Shown: positions 1 through 7,725, counted from the first letter of the stretch. The stretch is 21,801 nt of DNA from JBCCCJ01 sp039029315 (GCA_039029315.1 JBCCGK010000152.1:1-21801), one strand, 5' to 3'. A program made the numbers and translations. Notes: generated by a model from the letters alone, not told the origin.

Positions 1-2
1 CT

Positions 3-158
3 GACAAACAACTATTAGAACAAAAAGTCATGGCTCTGATTCAATATCGAAATGAAAAACAAATCAAAATCAACTGGCAATTTTCTATCAAAACCGCGAG
101 AACTAAACTCATTAAAAAATACCAAAAGGTGAATAATCTAAATGTAGAATGTAAATAA
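3..158 (+). CDS. IS630-type transposase, C-terminal end (partial)
   Basis: The reading frame is open from the left edge of the window and ends at a TAA at 156-158. The roughly 51 residues visible are basic and contain the pattern LLEQKV.AL...RN..QIKI.WQFS...AR.KL...Y.K, which I recognise as the tail that follows the DDE catalytic domain in IS630-family transposases. The catalytic residues would lie to the left of the window, so activity cannot be judged. RHS-like codons resume only about 15 bases after the stop, so this insertion sequence probably cut the RHS core of the module at 173-853. The family call is from memory of the tail pattern; the partial state is seen directly. Confidence 0.55.
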   Translation, partial: DKQLLEQKVMALIQYRNEKQIKINWQFSIKTARTKLIKKYQKVNNLNVECK

Positions 159-172
159 ACTTATGTTACGAT

Positions 173-853
173 GTGGTAGCTAATAATCCATTAGTTTTTA
201 TCGATCCAGATGGGAGAAGTCTATATTTAGTAGTTGGCGAAGGACAAGAAGAGGCGATAAATACTTTTATTCAGATTGTAAATGAAAGATTAGGTGATAT
301 TGTATCAATAGATGTGGATGAAAATGGGAAGGTGTTTTTTCAAGGAGAGATTGATCAATATGCTTTGAATGTTTCTGCCTCATCTGAAGCTGTAGCGATG
401 TTTGATGTGCTAAATGATGCAATGGATGAAGATCAAGGAGATGTTGTGCTAAATTTGGTGCAAAGTGATCCTAACTATACACCTGTAGATCCTTATGAAG
501 CAATTGTAGATGTTGATGACGTCGAAAAGTACAATGGCTCAAATACTGCGACTGCCGCTGGAGTTATGGGACATGAAATTGCAGAACAAACTTCTATGCA
601 AAGAAGTGGTAAGCGACCTGATCAAAGTTATGTGCCTGCTCATAAAGGACCTGGTGTAGATGCTGAAGATGCTATTAATGGTTCTACTAGAATAGATATT
701 ATGGGTATCAACCGAGAAACAAGTGATATATCCCAAGATGCAAAGAATGGACATATTGATCTTAGATATATTAAGAATGGTAAATTAGTGATAGTCAGAA
801 CTCATTTAAAAAATGGAAATTTTACAAAAGTTGAAGATATAGAAATAGAATGA
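173..853 (+). CDS. RHS C-terminal tip with HExxE zinc-peptidase-like motif (candidate toxin, core lost)
   Basis: The first residues, VANNPLVFIDPDG, are the end of a Bacteroidota RHS core, where the conserved shell stops and the variable tip begins. The rest of the core is missing, apparently removed by the IS630-type element just upstream. The GTG at 173 is only the most upstream usable start; the frame is open back to about 155, and the true start or fusion partner is unknown. The tip is acidic in its first half. Near residues 131-165 it has GHEIAEQ (H134, E135, E138), then AHKGPG (H157) and E165, resembling zinc-metallopeptidase sites of the HExxE/Q...H...E type rather than classical HExxH. 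The stop overlaps the start of the next gene by four bases (ATGA), as expected for a toxin/immunity pair. Toxin function is inferred from position and motif. Confidence 0.65.
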   Translation: MVANNPLVFIDPDGRSLYLVVGEGQEEAINTFIQIVNERLGDIVSIDVDENGKVFFQGEIDQYALNVSASSEAVAMFDVLNDAMDEDQGDVVLNLVQSDPNYTPVDPYEAIVDVDDVEKYNGSNTATAAGVMGHEIAEQTSMQRSGKRPDQSYVPAHKGPGVDAEDAINGSTRIDIMGINRETSDISQDAKNGHIDLRYIKNGKLVIVRTHLKNGNFTKVEDIEIE

Positions 854-1233
854 TCAAAATTATGCCTCTAACACGTCTTTCCTTGGAAATTGAGTTTATA
901 TTTCTTTTGGCTTTCTTGACATTTTTAAGTGGTTGTGTTGGCCCCTCTACTCAAAGCAATAGAGAAAGTAAAGCTCAAATCGTTTTTGAAGAGAAGTTGT
1001 CTATTATTGAGGCATTTGCATATGAATTAGATAATGATAGTTCAGGTAGGTGGATAGGTGCAACTGCTTTTTTACAAGAAACTACAGGAATACTTACGGA
1101 GTCCCCAGCAGGTTTTTTCGGCTATTATAGACCAACTAAGAATGACTATAAAAGATGGAGTGCTTGGTACGAAGAAAATAAACATCGTTTGGTTTGGGAG
1201 GAGGAAGGTTCTAAGATCATAGTTAAGGAGTAG
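850..1233 (+). CDS. Lipoprotein, candidate immunity protein for the 173-853 tip
   Basis: This 127-residue protein starts with the ATG of an ATGA overlap with the preceding tip gene, so the two are translationally coupled. The N-terminus has a basic stretch, a hydrophobic run and a lipobox LSGC (C29), so it should be exported and lipid-anchored. The mature part is small, charged and Trp-rich (RWIGATAF, RWSAWYEENKHRLVWEEE) and matches no family I recognise. Its position suggests it neutralises the metallopeptidase-like tip, and its signal sequence suggests this happens outside the cytoplasm. A shorter start at M5 is possible, but the overlap favours M1. Confidence 0.7.
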   Translation: MIKIMPLTRLSLEIEFIFLLAFLTFLSGCVGPSTQSNRESKAQIVFEEKLSIIEAFAYELDNDSSGRWIGATAFLQETTGILTESPAGFFGYYRPTKNDYKRWSAWYEENKHRLVWEEEGSKIIVKE

Positions 1234-1386
1234 CATTACTTTTTAGATTAAATTCTACTTCTATTTGGGAAGCGAATTTTCCTAGGTTCTAATCAACGTC
1301 GGTATATTTATTCAGCTGATGGAACCAAGCTCAGGCAAAAGGCTATCTGGTCTTCTGAGAAAACCACCGATTATCTGGTGGCTTTC

Positions 1387-1424
1387 TAGGGAGTTTGCCC
1401 TGAGCAAACGTAGTGCGTCGAAGA
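1387..1424 (+). repeat. Small repeat element (type 2) inserted in RHS core
   Basis: The RHS core is interrupted after GGCTTTC and resumes at GAGGATGCAGACGG. The inserted 38 bases contain GTTTGC-CCTGA-GCAAAC, a 6-bp stem with a 5-base loop at 1393-1409, followed by GTCGAAG. A related insertion sits at the same RHS position at 11532-11566. It introduces a stop and a frame change. It resembles REP-like palindromic elements scattered in bacterial genomes; the family assignment is inference. Confidence 0.5.
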
Positions 1425-1512
1425 GAGGATGCAGACGGTAGTGGCAGCAGCCAACCCAACCCAAAGAGATGCTTTTCTTCTCTCATGAAGAAGGCCGGGA
1501 CGGAGCTGGTGT

Positions 1513-2610
1513 ATGAGATGTTCCTTCGCGATCACCTCGGCAATCCCGATAGCACAAATCCGCTCCTCAGTCCACCGGGATGTCGCTGTGCTCCACAACC
1601 GAGTGATGTTCTTTGATGATGATGAAGATGGCTGGGTTGATCCAGCTACAGAGGTGCTTCAGGAAGATCATTTCTATCCTTTTGGGATGAGGATGGCGGG
1701 GACGAATAGTGTTGGCAGTCCGACGGTGCCGAATAACTATCTCTTTACTGGTAAGGAGGCGCAGGATGAGTTGGGCATTGGTTGGATAGACTTTGGAGCC
1801 AGGATGTATGATGCGTCTGTGGGGAGATGGGGTGGAGTGGATGCATTGGCAGAAAACTATTCGGCTTGGTCTCCTTATAATTATGTGATGGGGAATCCCA
1901 TTATTTTTATTGATCCTGATGGAAATAGTGTCATTGAAGGGGACTTGTACAATGAAAATGGCAAAAAGATAGGAACTGATAATAAGCGAGATGGAAGAAA
2001 TTTTATAGTCACGGACAAAAAAGAGTTAAAGCGTTTGAAAAATCTTAAAAAAAGCCAAGGTGGAGATTTCGCAGTTGTAAGCGACGCAAGCAAAGTCAAA
2101 TCAGTAGTGGAACTACCTGAAGCATCTGTAAGAAAGGAAATGGGTAAAGCTGTTGATAGATCAAATTCTAAAAACACAAACAGAACCGATCAATTCAAAG
2201 GAGATGATGATGAAGGAGGGTTCCACGAGGAGGGGGGAGTGTATGGGCCTGATTATAAAGGAAATATGCAAGTTATTCATGCTAAACCAGGTGCTAAGAC
2301 AGAGCCAGGTACTGGTGTAATAGCAACAGTAATACCGGATAATCCTGCTGATCCTGCAAATGCTCCCTTGATCTTAAAACAAGGATCATTCCATGTACAT
2401 CCTAAGGGTACAAGATCACCAGGGGCTAATACTATTGGTGGTCAAACAAAATCATTCAATCAGAATCCAACTAATCCACTAGATTTCACTGAGGCAAGCA
2501 ATTATCCGGGAAACTCTTATGTGCTAGGAGCTAAAGGTACAGTTACTGTCATAAATGGAAGTAGGGTTCTAGCAACATTTCCTTTAAAAAAATTTATAGA
2601 GATCAAATGA
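1513..2610 (+). CDS. RHS core end with JAB/JAMM-like tip (candidate toxin)
   Basis: Residues 1-28 are an out-of-frame reading of upstream RHS and repeat DNA, so the meaningful protein begins near the ATG at 1606. From there it carries the RHS core end: DDDEDGW, HFYPFGM, NNYLFTGKE, GWIDFGARMYD, GRWGGVDAL and NYVMGNPIIFIDPDG (ending about residue 137). The tip (138-365) has a charged linker, then EEGGVYGP (E239/E240), FHVHPKG (H294, H296) and NPLDF (D324). This order matches JAB/JAMM metalloproteases (E...HxHPxG...D) and resembles the Pfam JAB-like toxin 1 family found in Bacteroidota polymorphic toxins. The usual SxxD spacing is not clean here. Such enzymes are expected to be zinc peptidases or isopeptidases. 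The stop overlaps the next start by four bases. Confidence 0.72.
   Translation: MRCSFAITSAIPIAQIRSSVHRDVAVLHNRVMFFDDDEDGWVDPATEVLQEDHFYPFGMRMAGTNSVGSPTVPNNYLFTGKEAQDELGIGWIDFGARMYDASVGRWGGVDALAENYSAWSPYNYVMGNPIIFIDPDGNSVIEGDLYNENGKKIGTDNKRDGRNFIVTDKKELKRLKNLKKSQGGDFAVVSDASKVKSVVELPEASVRKEMGKAVDRSNSKNTNRTDQFKGDDDEGGFHEEGGVYGPDYKGNMQVIHAKPGAKTEPGTGVIATVIPDNPADPANAPLILKQGSFHVHPKGTRSPGANTIGGQTKSFNQNPTNPLDFTEASNYPGNSYVLGAKGTVTVINGSRVLATFPLKKFIEIK
1544..1595 (+). repeat. REP-like element (type 1 relative) inserted in RHS core
   Basis: The RHS text is interrupted after the HLGN codons (GGCAA) and resumes as CAACCGAGTGATG. The 52 inserted bases begin with TCCCGATAGCACA, the same 13 bases that open the 44-bp element at 7661 and 10113. 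An internal CCGGGATG and GTGCT give partial self-complementarity with the left end. The insertion length is not a multiple of three and breaks the RHS frame. Confidence 0.55.
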
Positions 2611-3059
2611 GAGAAAGAAAATTGATATTATTCACCTTCTTTTTAGTAATCCCAATAATTCTTTTTGCACAAGAACCAATAAAGATTGACTTATCAATTG
2701 ATGGGAAGAAGTGCAGATGTCCAGATTATTCAATTGTGTTTATTATGCAAGACTCAATTGTGGAGATCAAATCTACAGGGGGATATTTTGTTCCTGATAC
2801 AACTTTGACTAATAGGGGCGATATAGCTATTCGATTTGGGAAAAAAGAATTATTATTTACAGACTTAAACTTAGAAGAGTATTACAAAAGTGAGAAATTA
2901 TGGCAATTATCTATAGATTATCCCCCGCTATCACCCCAAAGTTCATACTCAAGTGATTCAGAGGTAAAATGGGCCTATTCGCTTGTTCCAGGTAATACTG
3001 CTTTGATCACAGAGTATAGGTACACTAAGGCAAAAAAAATAAAATGTAAGAGAAAGTAG
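2607..3059 (+). CDS. Exported protein, candidate immunity protein for the JAB-like tip
   Basis: This gene starts inside the stop of the JAB-like tip (ATGA overlap), so the two are coupled. The 150-residue product has a clear signal peptide: basic RERK, a hydrophobic run of about 15 residues, and cleavage expected after LFAQ. The mature part has a C-x-C pair (KKCRCPDY) and a beta-rich composition, and ends in a very basic tail (KAKKIKCKRK). I do not recognise the family. Its position suggests it protects against the tip. Export implies that protection is needed in the periplasm or at the surface. Confidence 0.7.
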   Translation: MRERKLILFTFFLVIPIILFAQEPIKIDLSIDGKKCRCPDYSIVFIMQDSIVEIKSTGGYFVPDTTLTNRGDIAIRFGKKELLFTDLNLEEYYKSEKLWQLSIDYPPLSPQSSYSSDSEVKWAYSLVPGNTALITEYRYTKAKKIKCKRK

Positions 3060-3205
3060 GAATAGAAAAATAACTCGATTATAAATCTATCTTACCATTT
3101 TTCAAGGAAAGCTGTATGTTGTACATTCCATAGAATATTGACATTATAAACGGAGGTAAAATCTATTTCTACCTTTCTTTAAATCACCTCAAAATTAATA
3201 TTTTC

Positions 3206-3235
3206 GCCCCTCTTCATATGAGGGGCATTTTCTTT
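3206..3235 (+). terminator. Rho-independent terminator
   Basis: GCCCCTC (3206-3212) and GAGGGGC (3220-3226) form a perfect 7-bp GC-rich stem with a 7-base loop, followed by ATTTTCTTT. This is the clearest terminator in the window. It lies about 150 bases after the 2607-3059 gene and probably ends that toxin/immunity transcript. Confidence 0.75.
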
Positions 3236-3502
3236 CTGTACTTTTCATTTAAAAGCCCCCAGCCAGACACACTTCCATAGCTGAGGGCATTAAACATTAA
3301 AATGCTATGCCCAAACCTACACAAAAGGCGAACTACTCTCAAGGAGAGCATCCACCAAAAGTAACCTATAGCTTTAATTTATATCCATTCAAGCAATTAC
3401 ATTTGATCTGGAACCCTACTCCTCACTCCATCCCGATTCACAAATAACTCCCCACTTACGCTCAAACAATACACCACCCCATTCGGAACTTTTTGTGGCT
3501 GC
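3236..3502. other. Intergenic stretch with no convincing gene
   Basis: Between the terminator and the TTG at 3503 there is no RHS core text and no convincing start. The frame used by the next gene is open back to 3407, but its translation (GTLLLTPSRFTNNS...) is not RHS-like. A minus-strand reading through this stretch (NGVVYCLSVSGELFVNRDG) faintly resembles the end of a T9SS tail but is too short to call. Confidence 0.4.
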
Positions 3503-3946
3503 TTGCATGGCCCTTGTAAAGACAGCACTGGAAAATCTACTTCTACAACAGTGAATGCAAATGGTAACAATAGCTCAAACACTGGTGCATGGCTTCTGTC
3601 GGAATTACAAAGTTCTGATCGAAAAACTGGAGCACATGAACTCATCCATGGATATATTGCTGATTCCCATGACGGCTCTGTATATAATGGAGTGCCGGGA
3701 ATATCTGTCCCATCACTTGCAACTGCTCTGACTCATGGTATCAGCCCACAATATTTAGACGATTATGGAAGGATTGATTTAACAAAACGTAAAATGTTAC
3801 CACAAGATCGGCAGAAAATTGCTGACAGTATTCATAAAGTGAAAAATGGAAGCCAAATGGTAGTAGGTATCCACTCTAATACTACCAAATATTTTGGTAC
3901 TCATCCCGATCCAAAATCAGGCCCCCGAATAGACACGCTAAAATAA
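3503..3946 (+). CDS. Orphan tip with HExxH motif (candidate metallopeptidase toxin, no RHS core)
   Basis: The frame is open from 3407 and has a TTG at 3503 as the first plausible start. The first 20 or so residues may be junk joined to the tip by rearrangement. The recognisable part has DRKTGAHELIHGYIA (H45, E46, H49), a classical HExxH zinc-peptidase site, followed by D54/H56 as possible further ligands and a second half with THGISPQYLDDYGRIDL. No DPDG junction or RHS core precedes it, so it looks like a detached or truncated tip. It is 34 bases upstream of an exported leucine-rich-repeat protein that would be its partner. Expression is uncertain without a proper start. Confidence 0.55.
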   Translation: MHGPCKDSTGKSTSTTVNANGNNSSNTGAWLLSELQSSDRKTGAHELIHGYIADSHDGSVYNGVPGISVPSLATALTHGISPQYLDDYGRIDLTKRKMLPQDRQKIADSIHKVKNGSQMVVGIHSNTTKYFGTHPDPKSGPRIDTLK

Positions 3947-3980
3947 TAATGACCATTCTTTCAACATTAATCCTCATAAC

Positions 3981-4607
3981 ATGGTGACCAAAGTATTGAT
4001 CTCTGCTTGTATTCTTCTTGGCTTGACCTGCCTTCTCCCCACAAATCCAAGGGAACTGCCCACACTCAATCTGGAAGATTTGTCGCGATTTGCAATTGTT
4101 CAAATGAGATTCTCAGATGAAGGAGAATTGATCTCTTTAGAATTGTACAATTCCGAACCAAATGACTCTTTCCCTTCTTCGATTTTTGAAATAAAAAGTT
4201 TGCAAAAGTTACATGTTCGAGGGACCCAATGCTGTGATCCTGATGGCTCTTGCAAAAACTTTTTATTTCTCCCAGAAAAAATTAATCAGTTGGAGAATCT
4301 GGAGGAATTATATTGGAATAATTATTCTGCTCGTTTACCCGAATCCATTATACAAATGGGTGGACTGAAAAGGCTAAGCTTGGGCTTGAATCGATTTTCA
4401 AACTCAAACTCAGCCTTGATATTTCAAATTCCCAATTTAGAAACGCTATACCTTAATAACTGTTTATACGACAGTACAGTATTATCTATTGAAAATATTG
4501 CTCAATTAAAATCCTTGAAAGAAATACATATTGCTGGCAATCAGCTCTCTGAAGATTATATTCAAACCCTGAGAAAAGAATTTCCCTTTATTGAGATCAT
4601 TGATTGA
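3981..4607 (+). CDS. Exported leucine-rich-repeat protein, candidate immunity partner
   Basis: The 208-residue product has an N-terminal hydrophobic signal (VTKVLISACILLGLTCLL), then about five leucine-rich repeats: LISLELYNSEPNDSFPSSI, LQKLHVRGTQ, LEELYWNNYSARLPESI, LKRLSLGLNRF, LETLYLNNCL and LKEIHIAGNQL. Leucine-rich repeats form a curved protein-binding surface. Here the likely role is binding the HExxH tip encoded 34 bases upstream, by analogy with the other tip/partner pairs in the window. A cysteine pair (QCCDPDGSC) lies between repeats 2 and 3. The start at 3981 is the first ATG giving a signal peptide; an upstream ATG at 3948 stops after 12 codons. Confidence 0.68.
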   Translation: MVTKVLISACILLGLTCLLPTNPRELPTLNLEDLSRFAIVQMRFSDEGELISLELYNSEPNDSFPSSIFEIKSLQKLHVRGTQCCDPDGSCKNFLFLPEKINQLENLEELYWNNYSARLPESIIQMGGLKRLSLGLNRFSNSNSALIFQIPNLETLYLNNCLYDSTVLSIENIAQLKSLKEIHIAGNQLSEDYIQTLRKEFPFIEIID

Positions 4608-5142
4608 CAGTAAACCACCGACACGATAGGGAGAAAACTTTTAGTGGTGTGTACAAGCCGAGCAAGATCTTGCTTGACAACTATACTTTTCGATATGTCT
4701 AGGTTACCAAGGGAAGAGTGATTGAAAAACGGATTTCCGGGGCGGATTGGCCTCACCTGGTATACGACCCTCGAAGCAGACTTTTTCGCGCCGAAATAAA
4801 GACAAAAGAAGACACTGCGTTAATCGACTGATGGAAGTCGAAGTGAATACCTCAACAAACCCATAAAAGTCTATAAAAAAGGGAGGGTATAAAATAAGAT
4901 GCTCTCCTAATTTCTCCAAGATTTTGGATCCTGGATTAATCGAACTTATCTAAAGGGATCATGAAATAAGCCCATTGAGGCAAAATTAGAGGCTTTTTTA
5001 ATTTTTTTACCAATGATAGAATCCCAAACAGAATAAGGAAAAGTATCTTTACTATAACAGCAAAATTTCTTCATTTATAGGTGAACTAAAAAGCACATCA
5101 AAATAAAACGAGTAGTTGTATAAATGTAATGCTCAAATTTAG
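4608..5142. other. Gene-free stretch with a decayed coding remnant
   Basis: No intact gene is visible. One + frame between 4703 and 4831 reads VTKGRVIEKRISGADW, then PHLVYDPRSRLFRAEIKTKE, before a TGA, and looks like former coding sequence, but I cannot name the family. Further in-frame stops follow. From about 4930 the DNA becomes AT-rich and shows nothing recognisable up to the transposase pseudogene. Confidence 0.35.
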
Positions 5143-5160
5143 GTCAGTTTTCTAGAGTAT

Positions 5161-6087
5161 TTGCTCGATAACGAGGCGCTAGTTTTCCATAAAGAATTGG
5201 TTGTAAATGCCTTGGACAGCAATTATTCCACTCCCGAATACATCGTCGGCACCCACCATCAGCCCAACCTGGTCAACCTCATTCGCCTGGCATCGAACCG
5301 CAATGTGTGGAAACAACTCAGTCGGGCAGAGCAACAACAACGCAGGTAAACCAATGCAGACAATCGGGGAGCAGATGCCATTTATGGTCAACAATACAAA
5401 TTGTCCCAAGTCTCGGATTGGAACCTGCCCCCAGACCAAGAGCAGCAATTTGGGATCAAACTGGCAAATGGCAAGCTGGTGAGGGTCAAGATCCTGATCT
5501 GGGAAAATATGCTCTTGCGCTCCAAACGAGGACTGAGCATGAAGGACAAAGCTTTTCGTCTGGTCAGTATCGAACTGCTCCATGCCCAAAGCGGCTTGCC
5601 CATCTTCAAAAAACGACTGTGGCTCAGTCTATGGGGAGAGCGCCAAAGAGAGATCAGCCCCGAAGAAATCTTTTGGGCCTATCGAAACCGATTTGACATC
5701 GAGCATTTTTTTCGCTTCGGCAAACAACACCTGCTGCTCGATCAGTTCCAAACCCCAGACCAAACCCATTGGCAAAACTGGCTCGAAGTGGTTAGTTTGG
5801 CCTATTGGCTCTTGTGGGTGGCCAAAGATGAGGCCTCGCATCACAGCACAAAAAAATGGCAACAGTATGACCCCACTCGTAAACAACGAAAAGAACTTGG
5901 CTTCCACCCATCCCCTTCTCAAGTTCAGCAACAGTTGGAAGGGATTATTTTGAGTTTTGACCAAGACCCATTTCTCCCAAAACCTCAAATAAAAGGCAAA
6001 GGACGAATTCCAGGAACGAAATTCCCCAAAAGACCCCAATACCCAGTCAGAAAAAAGCAGCCCAAAAAGAAAAAACCTCCCGCTTGA
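5161..6087 (+). pseudogene. DDE transposase pseudogene (IS4/IS701-like), N-terminally truncated with one nonsense codon
   Basis: The frame runs from about 5143 to 6087 with a single in-frame TAA at 5347-5349; both halves are in the same frame and read as one protein. The first half contains DSNYSTPEYI and LIRLASNRNVWKQL, the second YGQQYKLSQV and then EEIFWAYRNRFDIEHFFRFG. The last motif matches the region around the catalytic Glu in IS4/IS701-like DDE transposases, followed by QTHWQNWLEVVSLAYWLLW. The N-terminal part with the first catalytic Asp is absent, so the element is dead. The C-terminus is Lys/Pro-rich, as is common in this group. The exact IS family is uncertain. Confidence 0.7.
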
Positions 6088-6412
6088 ACACCAATACACA
6101 GGCTTTTTTTACTATGTTCAGCCTGTAGGTCTAACCTACTGTGATTCATCCTGCGTCAAAAGTCCAGTCATTCAGAATAGGAGGGAATTATTACCTCCCA
6201 TTTAGTGCAGAATCAAGAAAGAGAGTGCTAAATCAGCAAAAGCCTCTTTCGAAGTATATTATATTTCCTGAATAAGAAAGAAAGTGAATCAAATCGGGAT
6301 ACGCCAGATGGCACAAATCCTAGGATTTCGCTCTCCAGGACCTCTTCCGCGCGACCCCCTATATACCATCTGGAATTATGAAATCTGACGTACACCCATC
6401 AAATCAACAAAA
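6088..6412. other. Intergenic stretch with several small inverted repeats
   Basis: No gene is seen. ACAGGCT (6098-6104) pairs with AGCCTGT (6120-6126) around a T-rich loop, and GTAGGT-CTA-ACCTAC forms a small hairpin at 6125-6139. These may belong to the end of the preceding insertion sequence. A larger inverted-repeat element lies at 6304-6373. Confidence 0.4.
6304..6373. repeat. 70-bp inverted-repeat element with a perfect 14-bp palindrome
   Basis: CCAGATGG (6304-6311) and CCATCTGG (6366-6373) are perfect inverted repeats. Just inside the left arm is the palindrome AAATCCTAGGATTT (6315-6328), followed by a GC-rich stretch unlike the AT-rich surroundings. It lies 40 bases upstream of the exported gene at 6413. 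It could be a REP-like/MITE element or a regulatory site. Confidence 0.45.
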
Positions 6413-6952
6413 ATGAAAATTCAATTTATTATTTTTTGCCTTTTTGCATTCTCTTTCAATGGATTTGCTCAAACACCTGAAAGTGAAAAGTTTTTAACTG
6501 CGCTTTTTCACCTTCAGAAAAGCGAAGAAATTAACAAAGACATAAAGCAGGTCTATAAGAAGTATGCAAAAATGGAATGTAAGACTGTGAAAATTAATCT
6601 TGGGAGTAAGGTTAGGTTTCATAAACTATTCTCTTCAGCTTATGATCCTAGTGAATTGAGTAGACTAGGAGCAGATCTAACTTTTCATGATAACGATTTC
6701 ATAAAACAGAATCGATTTAATCCATTTGGAAATCCGATACTAGCTGGCATCATTGAAAAAAATGACTCTAGATTATTTTTAACTTTCTCGAAGCCAATAG
6801 ATTCCTTTTTATTAGCAGAAATAACACTTTATGATCCAGGAGATTATTCGGATACATTTCCAAGGCATGGAACTATTATGCAAATTCTATTCAAGTATAA
6901 TTCTCAAAACCTCGTGGAAGAAGTTTTAACTGCGGTGGTTCATGCAAATTAG
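6413..6952 (+). CDS. Exported protein of unknown function, possible orphan immunity gene
   Basis: The 179-residue product begins with a clean signal peptide (basic start, hydrophobic FIIFCLFAFSF, cleavage expected after GFAQ). The mature part is mixed alpha/beta in composition, with motifs such as FNPFGNPILAGII and SRLFLTFSKPI, and matches nothing I recognise. It has the size, export signal and placement of the partners that follow RHS tips elsewhere in this window, but what lies upstream is an inverted-repeat element and a dead transposase. It may be the surviving half of a tip/immunity pair. A paralogous role in lipid or carbohydrate binding cannot be excluded. Confidence 0.6.
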   Translation: MKIQFIIFCLFAFSFNGFAQTPESEKFLTALFHLQKSEEINKDIKQVYKKYAKMECKTVKINLGSKVRFHKLFSSAYDPSELSRLGADLTFHDNDFIKQNRFNPFGNPILAGIIEKNDSRLFLTFSKPIDSFLLAEITLYDPGDYSDTFPRHGTIMQILFKYNSQNLVEEVLTAVVHAN

Positions 6953-7118
6953 TCGGTTTTGAGAAAGTTATTCACTCGAGTGATTTTCAGTGGCTTAAAT
7001 ACAAAAATAGGGTGAGCCTTAGTTGCAAACATGCTAGGTTTTGGCTGTCTTATGGTCAAAACCTTGCAATATTCTTCATCTATGATGGGATACATAACAA
7101 AACTTTGCCATTCGGCGG

Positions 7119-7669
7119 ATGCTCGTTCTAGTTCTGAGTTCTTTCACCACCTATGGATACTTTTCAATAGTTTCTCGGGACTTAGCTTTGTGCCTTGCTT
7201 CTGGCCTTAAAACCTATTTGGCAGATGTTCAGCAGTTTGAAGATGGCAATACCATTGGAGATGATTATGCCTATGATTACAATGGAAATCTCACCCAGGA
7301 TCTGAACAAAGGCATCAGCTCCATTAGCTACAATCACCTCAACAAACCCACCTCAGTTGTGCCGGGAATTGCCAAGAATCTTGCTTATATTTATTCAGCC
7401 CCGATTGCGCAAGCAAGCCCAAAAGCCATCGGGATTTCGCAAGCTCAACTGGCACCAAACTCAGGCAAAATGTAGAAGAACCCATCATTGGCATGCCAGG
7501 ACTCAACCCCATCAAAACAACTGATTATGCTGGCGGTTTTCATTATGAAGATGCCGATGGAGTTAGTAGCGGACCGAAAAAACTGCTCTTCTTTGCTCAT
7601 GAAGAAGGAAGAGTGCGCATTGATAATGAAGAGCCGATCTATGAAATGTATCTGCAAGATTCCCGATAG
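7119..7669 (+). pseudogene. RHS core fragment in broken frames
   Basis: RHS text begins near 7203 (GLKTYLADVQQFEDGN), continues through DDYAYDYNGNLTQDLNKG and LAYIYSA, and is then broken by a repeat-like insertion at 7400-7449. It resumes in another frame at 7451 (GTKLRQNVEEPI, TTDYAGGFHYEDADG, FFAHEEGRVRI, YEMYLQD) and stops at a TAG (7667-7669) inside the 44-bp element at 7661. The third piece, in the remaining frame, is the gene at 7726. The segment before 7203 has no RHS similarity, so the ATG at 7119 is not meaningful. The DNA is nearly identical to 9701-10112. Confidence 0.75.
7400..7449 (+). repeat. REP-like element in RHS core (CCCGAT...ATCGGG)
   Basis: Comparison with the intact sequence at 9895-9905 shows 50 bases here in place of 3, a net gain of 47. 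The insert has CCCGAT (7400-7405) and ATCGGG (7428-7433) as inverted repeats, and a partly repeated GATT-CGCAAGC block. It changes the reading frame of the RHS core between YIYSA and GTKLRQ. Confidence 0.6.
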
Positions 7670-7704
7670 CACATGACCATGCACAAGCCATCGGGACGCA
7701 AACG
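7661..7704 (+). repeat. 44-bp REP-like element, copy A
   Basis: The RHS core reads ...YEMYLQD up to 7660 and HLGN-type text from 7705. The 44 bases between are identical to 10113-10156. The ends form a stem, TCCCGATAGC with GCCATCGGGA, with one mismatch and a 16-base loop. The insert adds a TAG stop and shifts the frame by two. Confidence 0.75.
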
Positions 7705-7725
7705 CATTTAGGGAATAACCGAATC

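Larger units (their letters stand above)
1300..1602 (+). pseudogene. Decayed RHS core fragment
   Basis: Translation from 1300 gives RYIYSADGTKLRQ and then TTDYLVAF, typical RHS core text, before a TAG at 1387. RHS codons resume at 1425 (EDADGSGSSQP) and run to YEMFLRDHLGN near 1543, then resume after 1595 as NRVMFFDDDEDGW. The three pieces are separated by two short repeat-like insertions (1387-1424 and 1544-1595), and the pieces are in different frames. Upstream of 1300 no RHS similarity is visible, so most of the core is gone. The fragment is a remnant of the module whose tip is encoded at 1513-2610. Confidence 0.7.

Noticed and set aside
3397..3645. Minus-strand reading with NGVVYCLSVSGELFVNRDG as a T9SS tail fragment
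   Set aside because: Only about 30 residues look vaguely similar, the rest is antisense to the HExxH tip, and there is no upstream gene.
4704..4919. Minus-strand open frame of 71 codons
   Set aside because: It is antisense to a decayed + strand coding remnant, with no recognisable motif or start context.
7119..7202. A hydrophobic N-terminus as a signal peptide for the RHS fragment
   Set aside because: RHS similarity starts only at about 7203, and the upstream text is unrelated AT-rich DNA joined by rearrangement.
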